Shown here piece after piece: positions 1-9,736 of a stretch of 64,000 bases of DNA (position 1 is the first letter of the stretch; each line of letters opens with the position of its first letter). The position numbers and the translations under genes are program-made. The stretch spans positions 1-64,000 of the forward strand of contig CAMDGU010000001.1 in the NCBI GenBank assembly GCA_945897885.1, read 5' to 3'. The notes beneath the pieces were generated by a model. That model worked only from the letters and a program-made list of their open reading frames with translations, made no database searches and had not been told where the DNA came from. This DNA comes from Chitinophaga pinensis. Its GTDB lineage: Bacteria; Bacteroidota; Bacteroidia; NS11-12g; UBA9320.

Positions 1-2
1 CA

Positions 3-3000
3 GCCCAAACCGATACGGCATCCTATCCTTATTGGATAGATATGATGCAAAATGAAAAAGTTAATTTTTTTCAAACACAAAGGGCATTTGAGTTGTATTG
101 GCAAAATCGCCCCGTAGAAAAAGGATCAGGCTGGAAAGCTTTTAAACGCTGGGAATATAGCACATACTTGCGAACCGATATTAAAGGAAATATAACCCAC
201 GAGGCCACTTATTATTATAATATCAAACAATGGGACAGTGCCAATGCTCCCAAAAAATCAAAATATGCTACTCAGGCAGCTATATGCTTTTCAAATGGAT
301 TGTGGAAAGAGTTGGGGCCATTAAAATATCCAACCAATAATACAGGGCAGCCTACAGGCATGGGGCGCATCAATGCCTTGGCGTTTCATCCAAAAGATAG
401 CAATATACTCTATGCCGGGGCTCCCGCTGGAGGGCTTTGGGTAAGCAAAAATTATGGAAAAACCTGGGAGTGTGATACGGATACCTTGCCCACTCTTGGT
501 ATTTCTTCTATAGCTATTGATGCCAATGCACCTGATACCATATATATTGGCACCGGCGACCGGGATGCAAGTGATGCATCTAGCCTTGGTGTTATGTGGA
601 GCAAGGATGCGGGAAAAACATGGTTCAGCCGTAATTCAGGAATGGGCTCGTTAACAGTTGGTAGATTAATAATCAACCCTAAAAATTCAGCAGTATTACT
701 GGCAGCAACCAATAATGGAATTTACCGATCCTCTAATTATGGCAGTAGCTGGACTCAACGAGTTGGCGGAAATTTTAAAGATGTGGTATTCTCGGCGGGT
801 AGTCCCAATATTGTTTTTGCTACTGCCAGTGGTTTGTTTTATAAATCAACGGATAATGGAGTTACATGGACGGGTATTACCTCAGGTTTGCCCACCACAG
901 GTATTTCTCGTGGGGTAATTGCTGTAACCCCGGCCGATACCAACTATGTTTACTTTTTGGAAACAAGTGGTTCTGTTTTTAAGGGCATGTATCGCAGTAC
1001 TGATAAAGGGAATAATTTTAGTACCCAAAGCACCACACCAAACATTATGGATTACAGTAATAATGGGTCAGGAAGTGGCGGACAGGCTTGGTATGATTTG
1101 GATGTAGCGGCCGATCCCAATAATAAAGATGTAGTTTACAGTTGCGGCGTTAATATTTTTAAATCAATAAATGGCGGCAGCACTTGGACCATTAATGCCC
1201 ATTGGGTAGGTTCGGGAGCACCTGCAGTTCATGCCGACCATCATGTAATGGAATATAACCCACACAACAAAAACCTTTTTACAGGATGCGATGGGGGTGT
1301 TTATTATACCCGAAACGGTGGCACTGCCTGGAACAATATTTCTTCAGGATTGGGAGTTTCTCAAATTTATAAATTGGGCCAAAGTGCTACTAATAAAAAT
1401 GTAGTGATGAACGGCTATCAAGATAATGGTTCTGCCCGTTATGATGGTAGTTTTACCACGGTATTTGGAGGAGATGGAATGGATTGTTTGGTTGATTTTA
1501 CAGATGAATCCGTTGGTTTTGGAGAGCTTTATTATGGAGACATTTTTAGGGTTAAAAATAATAATTCGCAAGGATACATAGCTGGTAATGGTAAAAATGG
1601 AATAAATGAAGGTGGAGCATGGGTTACACCCTTTGTTTTAAAAGCCAATGATGCCAATGCCATGTTCATTGGTTATAAAAATATTTGGCGTAGTTCAAAT
1701 GTAAAAGCCTCATCAACGGCTTCCGTTACTTGGACCAAAATTTCGAACAGCTTAGCCGGAACAAATAGCAATAATTTTAACTTTTTGGAAAGTAATATTG
1801 CCCAACCCAATATGCTATACGCCGCTCGTGGCGATGCTAAATTATTTAAAACTTCCAACGCAAATTCTGCTAGCCCAGTTTGGATTGATTTAACGTCTAC
1901 CTTACCAAATACTGCTACAGTAAGTACCATTGAAACAGATAGTAAAGACAGCAATGTAGTTTATATTTCCCAGTCTAATAGAATTTATAAATCCACCAAT
2001 CAGGGTGCTAGTTGGACCAATATTACAAGCAATTTGCCAAGTGCACCTTATCTTACCATATTAATAGATACGATTAGTAATAAGGAAGAAATATATGTCG
2101 GTGGATGGGCAGGAGTGTATTATAAGGATAATACTATGACCAATTGGGTTAAATACAGTTATGGTTTACCCAAAGCTACGAGGGTTCAGGATTTAGAAAT
2201 TTATTATTCACCTTCAGGTAAGACCCAAAGCCACTTAATTTGCGCTACCTATGGCCGGGGAAATTGGGTTACCCCTTTACGAGATACAAACAAAGTGCCC
2301 GTGGCCAAGTTTGATATAAAGGATACTGCTGTGTGTACTCTAACTTCGGTTCAATTAACAAGTACTTCCGAAAATTTACCCAGTGTTTTCCTATGGCAGA
2401 TTAGCCCCAAATCCTATTCATTTGCCGCAGGAACAGATAGTACTTCAGAAAATCCTAATGTGGTTTTTACAGATAAAGCCAAATACAGTATAACTCTAAT
2501 TGCTGAGAACTGTATGGGTAAGGATACCACAAGCCGCAATTTAGTAATTGAAACTTATGACACAACCCGAAGGTCTAAATGCATACCTACAACCACAAAT
2601 ACAGGTTGGTCAATGGGGATTACAGATTTTAAACTTTATGGACAAACACACAAAAGCCTTTATACCAAGGATGAAGGTCCTTATTTAGATTTAACATGTA
2701 CTAAAATTTTTAAACTAAAGGCCGATACATTTTATATCGTAAACATTATAACCAATCCAAGCAACAATGAATATGTAAGAGGATGGATTGATTTTAATGA
2801 TAACGGTGATTTTACCGATGCCGGAGAATTGGTAATACAAACCCCTACAGCCAAAACCCATTTAGATACTATAACTATTCCAACAAATGTGGTGTTGAAT
2901 AAACCGTTAAGGATGCGAATTATGAGTGATTTTAACACTTTTTCAAATCCTTGTGCTACACTAGGTTATGGTCAAACGCAAGATTATGCTGTATATATTG

Positions 3001-5300
3001 ATTTACCTATCATTGATGCAAAAGCTGATAAAGATTCGGTATGTGCTTACAGTACGGTAATGATAAAGGATAGTTCACAAGGAAATTTTGCAACCTATAG
3101 TTGGGATTTTGGGGCATCTGCTACACCGCAAACAGCTAATGGAAAAGGGCCTCATTCAGTAAGGTTTGACAGTACCGGATATCGCAAAATTTCGTTGTTG
3201 GTAAACGGGCAATACTCCGCCACATTTGATAGTTTGGTTTTTGTGAAACCATCGCCAAAATTGGGTTATGTGCATTTGCCAAGTCCCACCGGATATTGCG
3301 AGGGATTGAGTGACAGCCTAATTACCAGCGACACAAATAACTTGAACTTGAAATACCAATGGTTTAAAAATAACATACCAAATACTAATAAAACCGGTAA
3401 ACTAAAATTAAATAATCTTAACCTTTCTGATTCAGGATTTTATGCTTTGAAAGGAACATTTCAAGGATGTTCAGATACCACAGTTCCCTTTAAATTATAT
3501 GTATTTGCCCAACCTAAAGCAGGTTTTTTAATTAATGATACTGATCAATGTATTTATAAAAATTCTTTTAAGCTTACTTCTACTGCAAAAATAAATAAGG
3601 ATAGCATTTATTATTTTTATCAATGGGGCAATTCGGCAAATTCTAAAGCAATTAATCCAGTGCATAGTTATGTAATATCTCAGAAATATATTATAAAGCA
3701 GAATGTTTTTACAATTCATAATTGCAAAGATTCAATAAGTAAAAAAGTAGAAACTTTTGCTCAACCATCAGCAACTTATAATTCATCAGCTAAAGCTTAT
3801 TGTTTTAAAGAACAGGCCTTTTCATTTTCTTCAACGGCTTCGGTTTCAAGTGGGTCGATAATTAAAAATTATTGGAATACTGCAGCAGGAGTAGCTAAGG
3901 ATTCAGGAACGGTTTTTAAACCAAACTATACCATTGCAGGAGCGTATAAAATTAAGTTAATAGCCGTTTCAGATAACTTTTGCACTGATTCTACTACTAT
4001 TTTAGTCAACGTATATCCAAATCCGGTATCAGGATTTACGGTAAATGATACTGACCAGTGTATAAATACCAATCAATTTTTATTTACAAATACTACATCA
4101 TTAGCTTTAGGAACAGTAATTAATTCACTATGGAAATTAGGCGATGCAACAACCTCATCATTGTCAGGTACCGTTACCAAAACCTACGGAGTCGATGGCA
4201 ATTTTTTAGTTTCTTTAATGTCCGAATCAGATAAGGGATGTAAAGATACATTTGAAAAAATGGTATATGTTTACCCAAAACCTCAAGCCGCATTTTATAA
4301 CCTTAATTTTAATCAATGTTTATTAGGTAATGGTTATAATTTTAAAGATAGTTCAATCATAAGCAGTGGCATTATTACCAGCCATTTCTGGAATTTTGGT
4401 GATAATACCACTGCTAGTTTAAATAATGCTGCCCATGCATATCTATCAGATGGAACGTATAGAGGCTATTTAAAAGTAACAAGTGATAAAGGCTGTGCCG
4501 ATAGTGTTTTGTTTACAAGTATTTTACATCCAAGTCCAACCGCTGATTTTACCTTTAATTTGGCATGTGTTGATGATACAACTTACTTTAGGGATAACAG
4601 TTCCTTGGCAAGTGGAAGTATAACCAATTATCGATGGTATTTAGAAGCAGGAGATAGCCGATTAACCCAAAATGGTTCCAAATCTTATAAAAAGTTTGGA
4701 AGTAAATTGGTGTCGCTAGTGGTAACAAGTGCTAATGGGTGTAAGGATTCCATAAGCAAAGCCGTAACAGTGTTTGATAAACCAAAAGCATCCTTCAGTT
4801 GGTCATTAGAACCCATAGGCGGAACAAATACCATATTGCGTTTGTTTGATAAGAGCCTAAATGCTAATTCATGGCAATGGACTGACGGATTTTTGAACAG
4901 TGGCTCAGGAGCTAATGTTGATTTTAATTACACAGATTCGGCCTCGGTATGGGTAATATTAAATGTAACAAATACCGATGGGTGCACAGACACTGCCGTT
5001 CAGTTTGTAAATATAAATCCAAAAGTAGTTTTGTATTTCCCAACTATTTTCTCACCAAATGGTGATTTACTTAACGATGTTTTGAAACTAGAAGGAGTGG
5101 ATTATGTTAAAAGTTATAGCCTTACTATTTTTAACCGTTGGGGCGAATTGGTTTTTCAATCCAATAATCCAAAAAATTACTGGAATGGTTATTATAAAAA
5201 CACAGAACTTCCAACAGGAGCTTACCCCTACAGTATTGAAATAATAGATTTGGCAGGAAATAAAATTAGTAAAAAAGGAATAGTACAGTTGGTGAGGTAA
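3..5300 (+). CDS. Giant T9SS-exported surface protein with BNR/Asp-box, GEVED and PKD-like domains (5' end outside window)
   Basis: The frame is open from base 3, so the first visible Met (42) is probably not the start; signal peptide and N-terminus lie to the left. About 1,765 residues are visible. Residues ~120-770 carry repeated Asp-box motifs (SKDAGKTW, SSNYGSSW, STDNGVTW, SINGGSTW, STNQGASW), typical of sortilin/BNR-type beta-propellers. A GEVED-like segment (WIDFNDNGDFTDAGELV) is near residue 930, followed by several PKD/Ig-like units with WDFG- or FWNFGD-type strands and paired cysteines. The last ~90 residues (FPTIFSPNGDLLNDV, IFNRWGELVF) are a type B (CHU_C, gliding-associated) T9SS sorting domain. 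Family knowledge: such proteins are exported by T9SS and attached to or released from the cell surface. Ligand and enzymatic activity cannot be told from sequence. Confidence 0.9.
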   Translation, partial: AQTDTASYPYWIDMMQNEKVNFFQTQRAFELYWQNRPVEKGSGWKAFKRWEYSTYLRTDIKGNITHEATYYYNIKQWDSANAPKKSKYATQAAICFSNGLWKELGPLKYPTNNTGQPTGMGRINALAFHPKDSNILYAGAPAGGLWVSKNYGKTWECDTDTLPTLGISSIAIDANAPDTIYIGTGDRDASDASSLGVMWSKDAGKTWFSRNSGMGSLTVGRLIINPKNSAVLLAATNNGIYRSSNYGSSWTQRVGGNFKDVVFSAGSPNIVFATASGLFYKSTDNGVTWTGITSGLPTTGISRGVIAVTPADTNYVYFLETSGSVFKGMYRSTDKGNNFSTQSTTPNIMDYSNNGSGSGGQAWYDLDVAADPNNKDVVYSCGVNIFKSINGGSTWTINAHWVGSGAPAVHADHHVMEYNPHNKNLFTGCDGGVYYTRNGGTAWNNISSGLGVSQIYKLGQSATNKNVVMNGYQDNGSARYDGSFTTVFGGDGMDCLVDFTDESVGFGELYYGDIFRVKNNNSQGYIAGNGKNGINEGGAWVTPFVLKANDANAMFIGYKNIWRSSNVKASSTASVTWTKISNSLAGTNSNNFNFLESNIAQPNMLYAARGDAKLFKTSNANSASPVWIDLTSTLPNTATVSTIETDSKDSNVVYISQSNRIYKSTNQGASWTNITSNLPSAPYLTILIDTISNKEEIYVGGWAGVYYKDNTMTNWVKYSYGLPKATRVQDLEIYYSPSGKTQSHLICATYGRGNWVTPLRDTNKVPVAKFDIKDTAVCTLTSVQLTSTSENLPSVFLWQISPKSYSFAAGTDSTSENPNVVFTDKAKYSITLIAENCMGKDTTSRNLVIETYDTTRRSKCIPTTTNTGWSMGITDFKLYGQTHKSLYTKDEGPYLDLTCTKIFKLKADTFYIVNIITNPSNNEYVRGWIDFNDNGDFTDAGELVIQTPTAKTHLDTITIPTNVVLNKPLRMRIMSDFNTFSNPCATLGYGQTQDYAVYIDLPIIDAKADKDSVCAYSTVMIKDSSQGNFATYSWDFGASATPQTANGKGPHSVRFDSTGYRKISLLVNGQYSATFDSLVFVKPSPKLGYVHLPSPTGYCEGLSDSLITSDTNNLNLKYQWFKNNIPNTNKTGKLKLNNLNLSDSGFYALKGTFQGCSDTTVPFKLYVFAQPKAGFLINDTDQCIYKNSFKLTSTAKINKDSIYYFYQWGNSANSKAINPVHSYVISQKYIIKQNVFTIHNCKDSISKKVETFAQPSATYNSSAKAYCFKEQAFSFSSTASVSSGSIIKNYWNTAAGVAKDSGTVFKPNYTIAGAYKIKLIAVSDNFCTDSTTILVNVYPNPVSGFTVNDTDQCINTNQFLFTNTTSLALGTVINSLWKLGDATTSSLSGTVTKTYGVDGNFLVSLMSESDKGCKDTFEKMVYVYPKPQAAFYNLNFNQCLLGNGYNFKDSSIISSGIITSHFWNFGDNTTASLNNAAHAYLSDGTYRGYLKVTSDKGCADSVLFTSILHPSPTADFTFNLACVDDTTYFRDNSSLASGSITNYRWYLEAGDSRLTQNGSKSYKKFGSKLVSLVVTSANGCKDSISKAVTVFDKPKASFSWSLEPIGGTNTILRLFDKSLNANSWQWTDGFLNSGSGANVDFNYTDSASVWVILNVTNTDGCTDTAVQFVNINPKVVLYFPTIFSPNGDLLNDVLKLEGVDYVKSYSLTIFNRWGELVFQSNNPKNYWNGYYKNTELPTGAYPYSIEIIDLAGNKISKKGIVQLVR

Positions 5301-5333
5301 TGAATTACTATTGATTACTTGAAAAAATTATAA

Positions 5334-6203
5334 ATGAAATTTAAATTATGGTCGCTAATCCTTTTCATTTGTTGGGGTGTTAACTTGTATGCCAATGTAA
5401 CTCCCCGCTACAAGGCTCATTTATATGTTAAATATTTTGTTGTTAATGGCGATTCTGCTTTAAAAAATGGAGAGCATGAAATAGAGGTTTATTTTTTTGA
5501 AGAAAGTGAATTAACGCCGGTTTGCCAAGGCAAGGATGGGGATGTTGTAGTAAGAATGATGGGAAGACCAGTTTGGCGTGATGGGCACATTTCACATCGG
5601 TTTATTTCAACCTTTTATTTTCGAAAAAATGGCACCGACCGTTGGAATAAAATTTTTGATAGAGATATTTATAATTGGAAATTCAAATCTGAAAAACAAG
5701 ATTCCTTGTACTTAAAAAGTGAATCATCCTCCAGTAATGAGTTTGGAAGTTTTTTTCAATCCTTTAGTGTTAAAATTGAATTATTGAATTCAAAATATGA
5801 GGTAGCCGAAGACAGTACTTTTGTTGCAGCTTTTGTTTTTGAACCTTTTAAAATTAGGATTGAAGGAAAAGAGTTGAAATTGAAGGCAAATCGATTTGAG
5901 GTAAAGGGTAAAACTACAGATAAAATCAGTATAGGTAAGAAGGATGATTTATCCGTTACCTACAAGATTTATGAAGGCACTGCCAAAAGCAATACCGATT
6001 TTGAAGTCAAACTGTTTTTTACCTATTTTGATAAAAACGCTTTAAAATTTGTGACTACAGATTTATCCAGTAATTATGTTAATAAAAGTGACCCGGATTT
6101 TAGAACTTCTGTAGCAAGCTACAATGATGATGGGTCAGAAAGTTTATATATTGAATATTGTTCTTCCGTAAATCGAATTTTTAATTCCAAAATTAAATTT
6201 TGA
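5334..6203 (+). CDS. Secreted protein of unknown function
   Basis: 289 residues beginning with a clear Sec signal peptide (short basic start, hydrophobic LWSLILFICWGVNLYA, likely cleavage after ANA/YAN-type residues near 20). The mature part is rich in alternating hydrophobic and charged residues consistent with beta structure. I recognise no domain and no sorting domain at the C-terminus. It lies 33 bp after the giant surface protein on the same strand and could be co-transcribed with it. Its 3' end overlaps the convergent uvrC gene by 11 bp, so the two transcripts must overlap. Function unknown. Confidence 0.75.
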   Translation: MKFKLWSLILFICWGVNLYANVTPRYKAHLYVKYFVVNGDSALKNGEHEIEVYFFEESELTPVCQGKDGDVVVRMMGRPVWRDGHISHRFISTFYFRKNGTDRWNKIFDRDIYNWKFKSEKQDSLYLKSESSSSNEFGSFFQSFSVKIELLNSKYEVAEDSTFVAAFVFEPFKIRIEGKELKLKANRFEVKGKTTDKISIGKKDDLSVTYKIYEGTAKSNTDFEVKLFFTYFDKNALKFVTTDLSSNYVNKSDPDFRTSVASYNDDGSESLYIEYCSSVNRIFNSKIKF

Positions 6204-7989
6204 AATACTCCATCAAAATTTTAGCTCTCACTTTTCCAACCACCTTTTCTATTTCTTCAAAGGGTTGAGATTTTAGGTTTTTGATGCTTTTAAAATGCTT
6301 TAACAAAAGTTTGGCAGTTTCTTCTCCTATGCCTTTTATTTGGGTAAGTTCTGTTCCAAGGCTGCCTTTGCTGCGGCGGTTGCGGTGTTGGGTTATCCCA
6401 AACCGATGAGCCTCATCACGCAGTTGTTGTATTATTTTTAAGGTTTCCGATTTTTTATCAATATACAGCGGCAAAGGATCTTCGGGATAATACAATTCTT
6501 CTAACCTTTTGGCTATTCCTATAACGGCAAATTTTCCATACACACCCACTTCTTTCATGGCCTGCACGGCATGACTGAGCTGGCCTTTTCCCCCATCAAT
6601 AATTACCAAATCGGGCAGGGGTTCATTTTCTTCAACAAGTCGATTGTAGCGGCGGGTTATTACTTCGTGCATGGTGGCAAAATCATCGGGGCCTACCACG
6701 GTTTTTACATTAAAAATTCGGTAATCTTTTTTTGAAGCTTTTCCATCTCTAAAAACCACACAGGCCGAAACCGGGTAATTCCCCTGGATATTTGAATTGT
6801 CAAAACACTCAATATATTTAGGTTGAACCTTCAGTTTTAAATCCTCCTGCATTTGAGTCATCAGTCGATTTACTTTTAGTTCTGGATCTAATTTATCGTA
6901 TTGTTCCAATTTCTCTTTTTTAAAGTGGAGTAAATTGGTCATGCTTATTTCAAGCAGTTTTAGTTTATCTCCGGCCTTTGGAACGGTAAATTTCAAAGTT
7001 TCATCATTAATTTCAACGGCAAATGGAATAATGATTTCTTTGGCATTACTACCATGCCGTTCCCGCATTTCAACAATGGCCAATTCCAAAATTTCGGCAT
7101 CGGTTTCGTCCAGAACCTTGCGGTATTCAATGGTTTGCGTTTGGATAATCATGCCATTTACGATTTTAAGGTAATTTACAAAAGCAAATTGCTGAGAGGT
7201 GCTGATATTAAACACATCCACATTGGTAATGGTAATGCTAACCACGGTAGATTTACCTTGATAATTATTAAGGCGTTCTAATTTATCTTTAAACAAAGCG
7301 GCTTGCTCAAAGCGCAAATCGCTGGAGGCTCTGAGCATTTGGTCTTTTAAATGATTTTTTACTTCGGCAAGATTTCCTCGAAGCACATTTTTAATACTTC
7401 GGATGGATTCCATGTATTCTTGCTCTGTTTCCAAACCTTCGCAAGCTCCACGGCAGTTACCAATCTGGTATTCCAAACACACTTTAAATTTATGGGCTTC
7501 AATGTTTTTATCGCTCAATACATAATTGCAATTGCGGATGGGGTAAAGTTGTTTTACCAAATCCAAAACAATGCGCATTACATAAGGCGAGGAATAGGGG
7601 CCAAAATATTCGGAACCGTCTTTAATTGGGTTTCGCATGGCATATATTTTTGGAAACCGCTCATTCGTAACGCGTATTACAGGAAACGATTTGTCATCTT
7701 TTAGGCTAACATTATACCGTGGCTTAAATTCTTTAATAAGGCTGCTTTCAAGTAAAAGCGCATCTATTTCCGTTTTAACAACTGTAAATTCAATCCGTAT
7801 TATTTTGGAAACCAAAACTTCTGTTTTTCGGTTTTCAAAATGCTGCTTGGTAAAATAACTACTGACTCTTTTTTTTAGATTTTTGGCTTTGCCAATGTAA
7901 AGAAGAGTGTCTGTTGTATCAAAATACTTATATATTCCAGGTTTCTCCGGAAGGTTGGTAATAATTTCTTTAAGGGATTCAGGTTTCAA
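6193..7989 (-). CDS. uvrC: UvrABC excinuclease subunit C
   Basis: 598 residues, the usual UvrC length. The N-terminal GIY-YIG nuclease domain is visible (PGIYKYFDTTDTLLYIGKAK, residues ~17-37) and makes the 3' incision. The Cys-containing segment CLEYQIGNCRGAC follows near 170-182, then a UVR motif region (~205-240), the RNase H-like endonuclease domain (IECFDNSNIQG, LVIIDGGKGQL) for the 5' incision, and a C-terminal helix-hairpin-helix (IKGIGEETAKLLLKHF). It acts with UvrA/UvrB in nucleotide excision repair; neither is in this window, although mfd is. It follows frr on the minus strand across an 84-bp gap containing a long hairpin. Confidence 0.97.
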   Translation of the reverse strand: MKPESLKEIITNLPEKPGIYKYFDTTDTLLYIGKAKNLKKRVSSYFTKQHFENRKTEVLVSKIIRIEFTVVKTEIDALLLESSLIKEFKPRYNVSLKDDKSFPVIRVTNERFPKIYAMRNPIKDGSEYFGPYSSPYVMRIVLDLVKQLYPIRNCNYVLSDKNIEAHKFKVCLEYQIGNCRGACEGLETEQEYMESIRSIKNVLRGNLAEVKNHLKDQMLRASSDLRFEQAALFKDKLERLNNYQGKSTVVSITITNVDVFNISTSQQFAFVNYLKIVNGMIIQTQTIEYRKVLDETDAEILELAIVEMRERHGSNAKEIIIPFAVEINDETLKFTVPKAGDKLKLLEISMTNLLHFKKEKLEQYDKLDPELKVNRLMTQMQEDLKLKVQPKYIECFDNSNIQGNYPVSACVVFRDGKASKKDYRIFNVKTVVGPDDFATMHEVITRRYNRLVEENEPLPDLVIIDGGKGQLSHAVQAMKEVGVYGKFAVIGIAKRLEELYYPEDPLPLYIDKKSETLKIIQQLRDEAHRFGITQHRNRRSKGSLGTELTQIKGIGEETAKLLLKHFKSIKNLKSQPFEEIEKVVGKVRAKILMEYFKI

Positions 7990-7999
7990 TTATTTGAAA

Positions 8000-8066
8000 A
8001 TTTGAAAATTTGGAGATTTGGAAATGAGAGCAAAAAAATAATTTCCAAATCTCTAAATTTCCAAAT
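8000..8066. repeat. Long AT-rich inverted repeat (hairpin) between frr and uvrC
   Basis: Bases 8000-8025 pair with 8041-8066: 26 positions with one A/C mismatch and one G-T pair, around a 15-nt loop. The arms are built from reiterated attTGGAAATTTG-like words. On the minus strand it lies after the frr stop and just before the uvrC start. It has no U-tract, so a simple intrinsic terminator is unlikely; transcript-end protection, attenuation or a dispersed intergenic repeat are alternatives. Confidence 0.75.
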
Positions 8067-8073
8067 CATCGAA

Positions 8074-8634
8074 TTATACCGTCATAATATCCTTTTCTTT
8101 TTCAGCCATTACCTCATCTACTTTTTTGATAAAACCGTCTACCATTTTTTGGATACCGGCTTCAGCATCTTTGGCTTCATCTTCACTAAGTCCATCCTTT
8201 TGAAGTTTCTTAATTTTTTCAATACTATCTTTTCGAATATTTCGGATGGCTATTTTAGAATTTTCGGCTTCGTGTTTTGCCTGTTTTACCAATCCCGCTC
8301 TTCGCTCTTCAGTAAGTGGTGGCACAGCAATCATAATTATTACTCCGTCATTTTGAGGGTTGAGGCCTAAGTTGGCAGCCATTATAGCTTTTTCAATTAC
8401 AGGTATCATTGTTTTTTCCCAAGGCTGAACTACAATGGTACGAGCATCTGGCGTATTAACATTGGCTATTTGATTTAAAGGAACATTAGAGCCATAATAT
8501 TCAACCATAACGCCGTCAAGAACTGATGGCATTGCCTTTCCGGCTCTTAATCTTGAAAATTCGATTCGCAGGTGTTCTATGGACTTATCCATATGTTCGC
8601 GGGTGTAATTGGCTATTTCTTTCAGGTCACTCAT
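8074..8634 (-). CDS. frr: Ribosome recycling factor
   Basis: 186 residues from the Met at 8634 (MSDLKEIANYTREHMDKSIE), matching the usual ~185. An upstream in-frame Met at 8667 would add 11 residues that homologues lack. Recognisable RRF features include LRAGKAMPSVLDGVMVEYYG, the VQPWEKTMIPVIEKAI region and the charged helix RRAGLVKQAKHEAENSKIAI. With EF-G the protein splits post-termination ribosomes into subunits. pyrH, a frequent neighbour, is absent; here frr is followed by uvrC. A Bacteroidota-type promoter box lies 19 bp upstream of the chosen start, which would put the transcription start close to the Met at 8634 and downstream of the Met at 8667. Confidence 0.96.
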   Translation of the reverse strand: MSDLKEIANYTREHMDKSIEHLRIEFSRLRAGKAMPSVLDGVMVEYYGSNVPLNQIANVNTPDARTIVVQPWEKTMIPVIEKAIMAANLGLNPQNDGVIIMIAVPPLTEERRAGLVKQAKHEAENSKIAIRNIRKDSIEKIKKLQKDGLSEDEAKDAEAGIQKMVDGFIKKVDEVMAEKEKDIMTV

Positions 8635-8652
8635 ACATTCAAAATATTTTGG

Positions 8653-8686
8653 CAAAAATAAAGACAAACCTTAAAAAAAAATCAAA
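8653..8686 (-). promoter_or_regulatory. Putative frr promoter (TTTG ... TATTTTTG)
   Basis: Read on the minus strand, TTTG (8686-8683) is followed after 22 nt by TATTTTTG (8660-8653), an exact match to the Bacteroidota -7 box TAnnTTTG. The spacing is slightly longer than the usual ~19-20 nt. The position supports the frr start at 8634. Confidence 0.5.
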
Positions 8687-8758
8687 TTTGGGTTTTCAAA
8701 TGTCAATTTATTACAAACAAGTAACCATGTGAATAAAAAACATCTGAAAGGGCTGTTT

Positions 8759-9736
8759 TTAGTAATTAAGTTGAACACTAATCAGGCTTAAAATTAGAAC
8801 AATAAAAAGTAAATTTTTTAACCAACCACTGCCTTTTTCATCTTGAAAATAGTTAGTAGCAAAAACTGTTATGGGAATTACTGTAAGGGCCATATTGTAC
8901 CAGAGATTTAATTCCTGAAACACAATAACGAGCACACCTACTAGCCAAATTAACCCAAAAACACTTGCAAAGCGACGTGTTTTGTTTGTGGTTTTGGGAC
9001 TTTGAAACTGATAATGAATAAAAGCAAAAAATGAAACAATCAATAGCGTTATGAGGAGAAGAAAAAATCGTTCCTGCCAGTGGCTATAGTTTAGTTCAAG
9101 ATTAAGTGGGGTAAAGCTGAAAAATAATCCAAACCGGTCAAACTGACCAATAAGATAATAAACACAAGCGGTGATAAACATTACAATAAATGAGGAAAGG
9201 AGCAACATGCTTATGCTATTAGAACTATGGCTGTAAATAATAATTATGCCTATTAGTAAAAACGGGATAAAAAAAATAGCCTCTTTGCTAAATAAAAGAG
9301 AAAGCCCTATAAGCGTTCCAATATCAAGAAATATTGCCCCAGGATTTTTTCCTATATCTTGTAACTTTAGCATTCTGTCAATTATCAGAATTAGAAAAAA
9401 ATTAAGAAAAGAGGCAGGATTTAAATAAAACTGTTCACTATAAACCCCGGCCAACATAGTGTAAAGAATAAATGTAAAAAAGGATCGCCCCGTGTTAACG
9501 TTATGTATATTTAAGACAAATGTCAAAAGCCCTGCCTGTAAAAAGATAAATAACAATCCTAAAATGATATCCAAATTTGGATAAGCCACAAACGACATTT
9601 TTAAAGAAGCGAACAATGGCGTATAAGTAACCTGCGGAAAATCAGGTACGGGTTCAAAAAAAATTTTTGAAATAACGATAACTATTAAGCCTAAAATAAT
9701 GCCGCCGGTGCCTCTGCTCCTTATGATTTGTATCAT
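8759..9736 (-). CDS. Polytopic membrane protein, DUF6427-like
   Basis: 325 residues with about nine hydrophobic segments and a short basic N-terminus (MIQIIRSRGTGG). The pattern of helices and the QFYLNPASFLNFFLILIIDRML segment resemble the uncharacterised DUF6427 family of Bacteroidota, from memory of the family rather than a search. The start ATG overlaps the TGA of the upstream gene (ATGA), implying translational coupling. It is the last member of a three-gene unit beginning with an amino-acid permease. Function unknown; an inner-membrane role is all the sequence supports. Confidence 0.65.
   Translation of the reverse strand: MIQIIRSRGTGGIILGLIVIVISKIFFEPVPDFPQVTYTPLFASLKMSFVAYPNLDIILGLLFIFLQAGLLTFVLNIHNVNTGRSFFTFILYTMLAGVYSEQFYLNPASFLNFFLILIIDRMLKLQDIGKNPGAIFLDIGTLIGLSLLFSKEAIFFIPFLLIGIIIIYSHSSNSISMLLLSSFIVMFITACVYYLIGQFDRFGLFFSFTPLNLELNYSHWQERFFLLLITLLIVSFFAFIHYQFQSPKTTNKTRRFASVFGLIWLVGVLVIVFQELNLWYNMALTVIPITVFATNYFQDEKGSGWLKNLLFIVLILSLISVQLNY

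Noticed and set aside
6935-7858. Several plus-strand open frames within uvrC
   Set aside because: Antisense shadows of the strongly conserved uvrC coding frame; no start context or homology visible.
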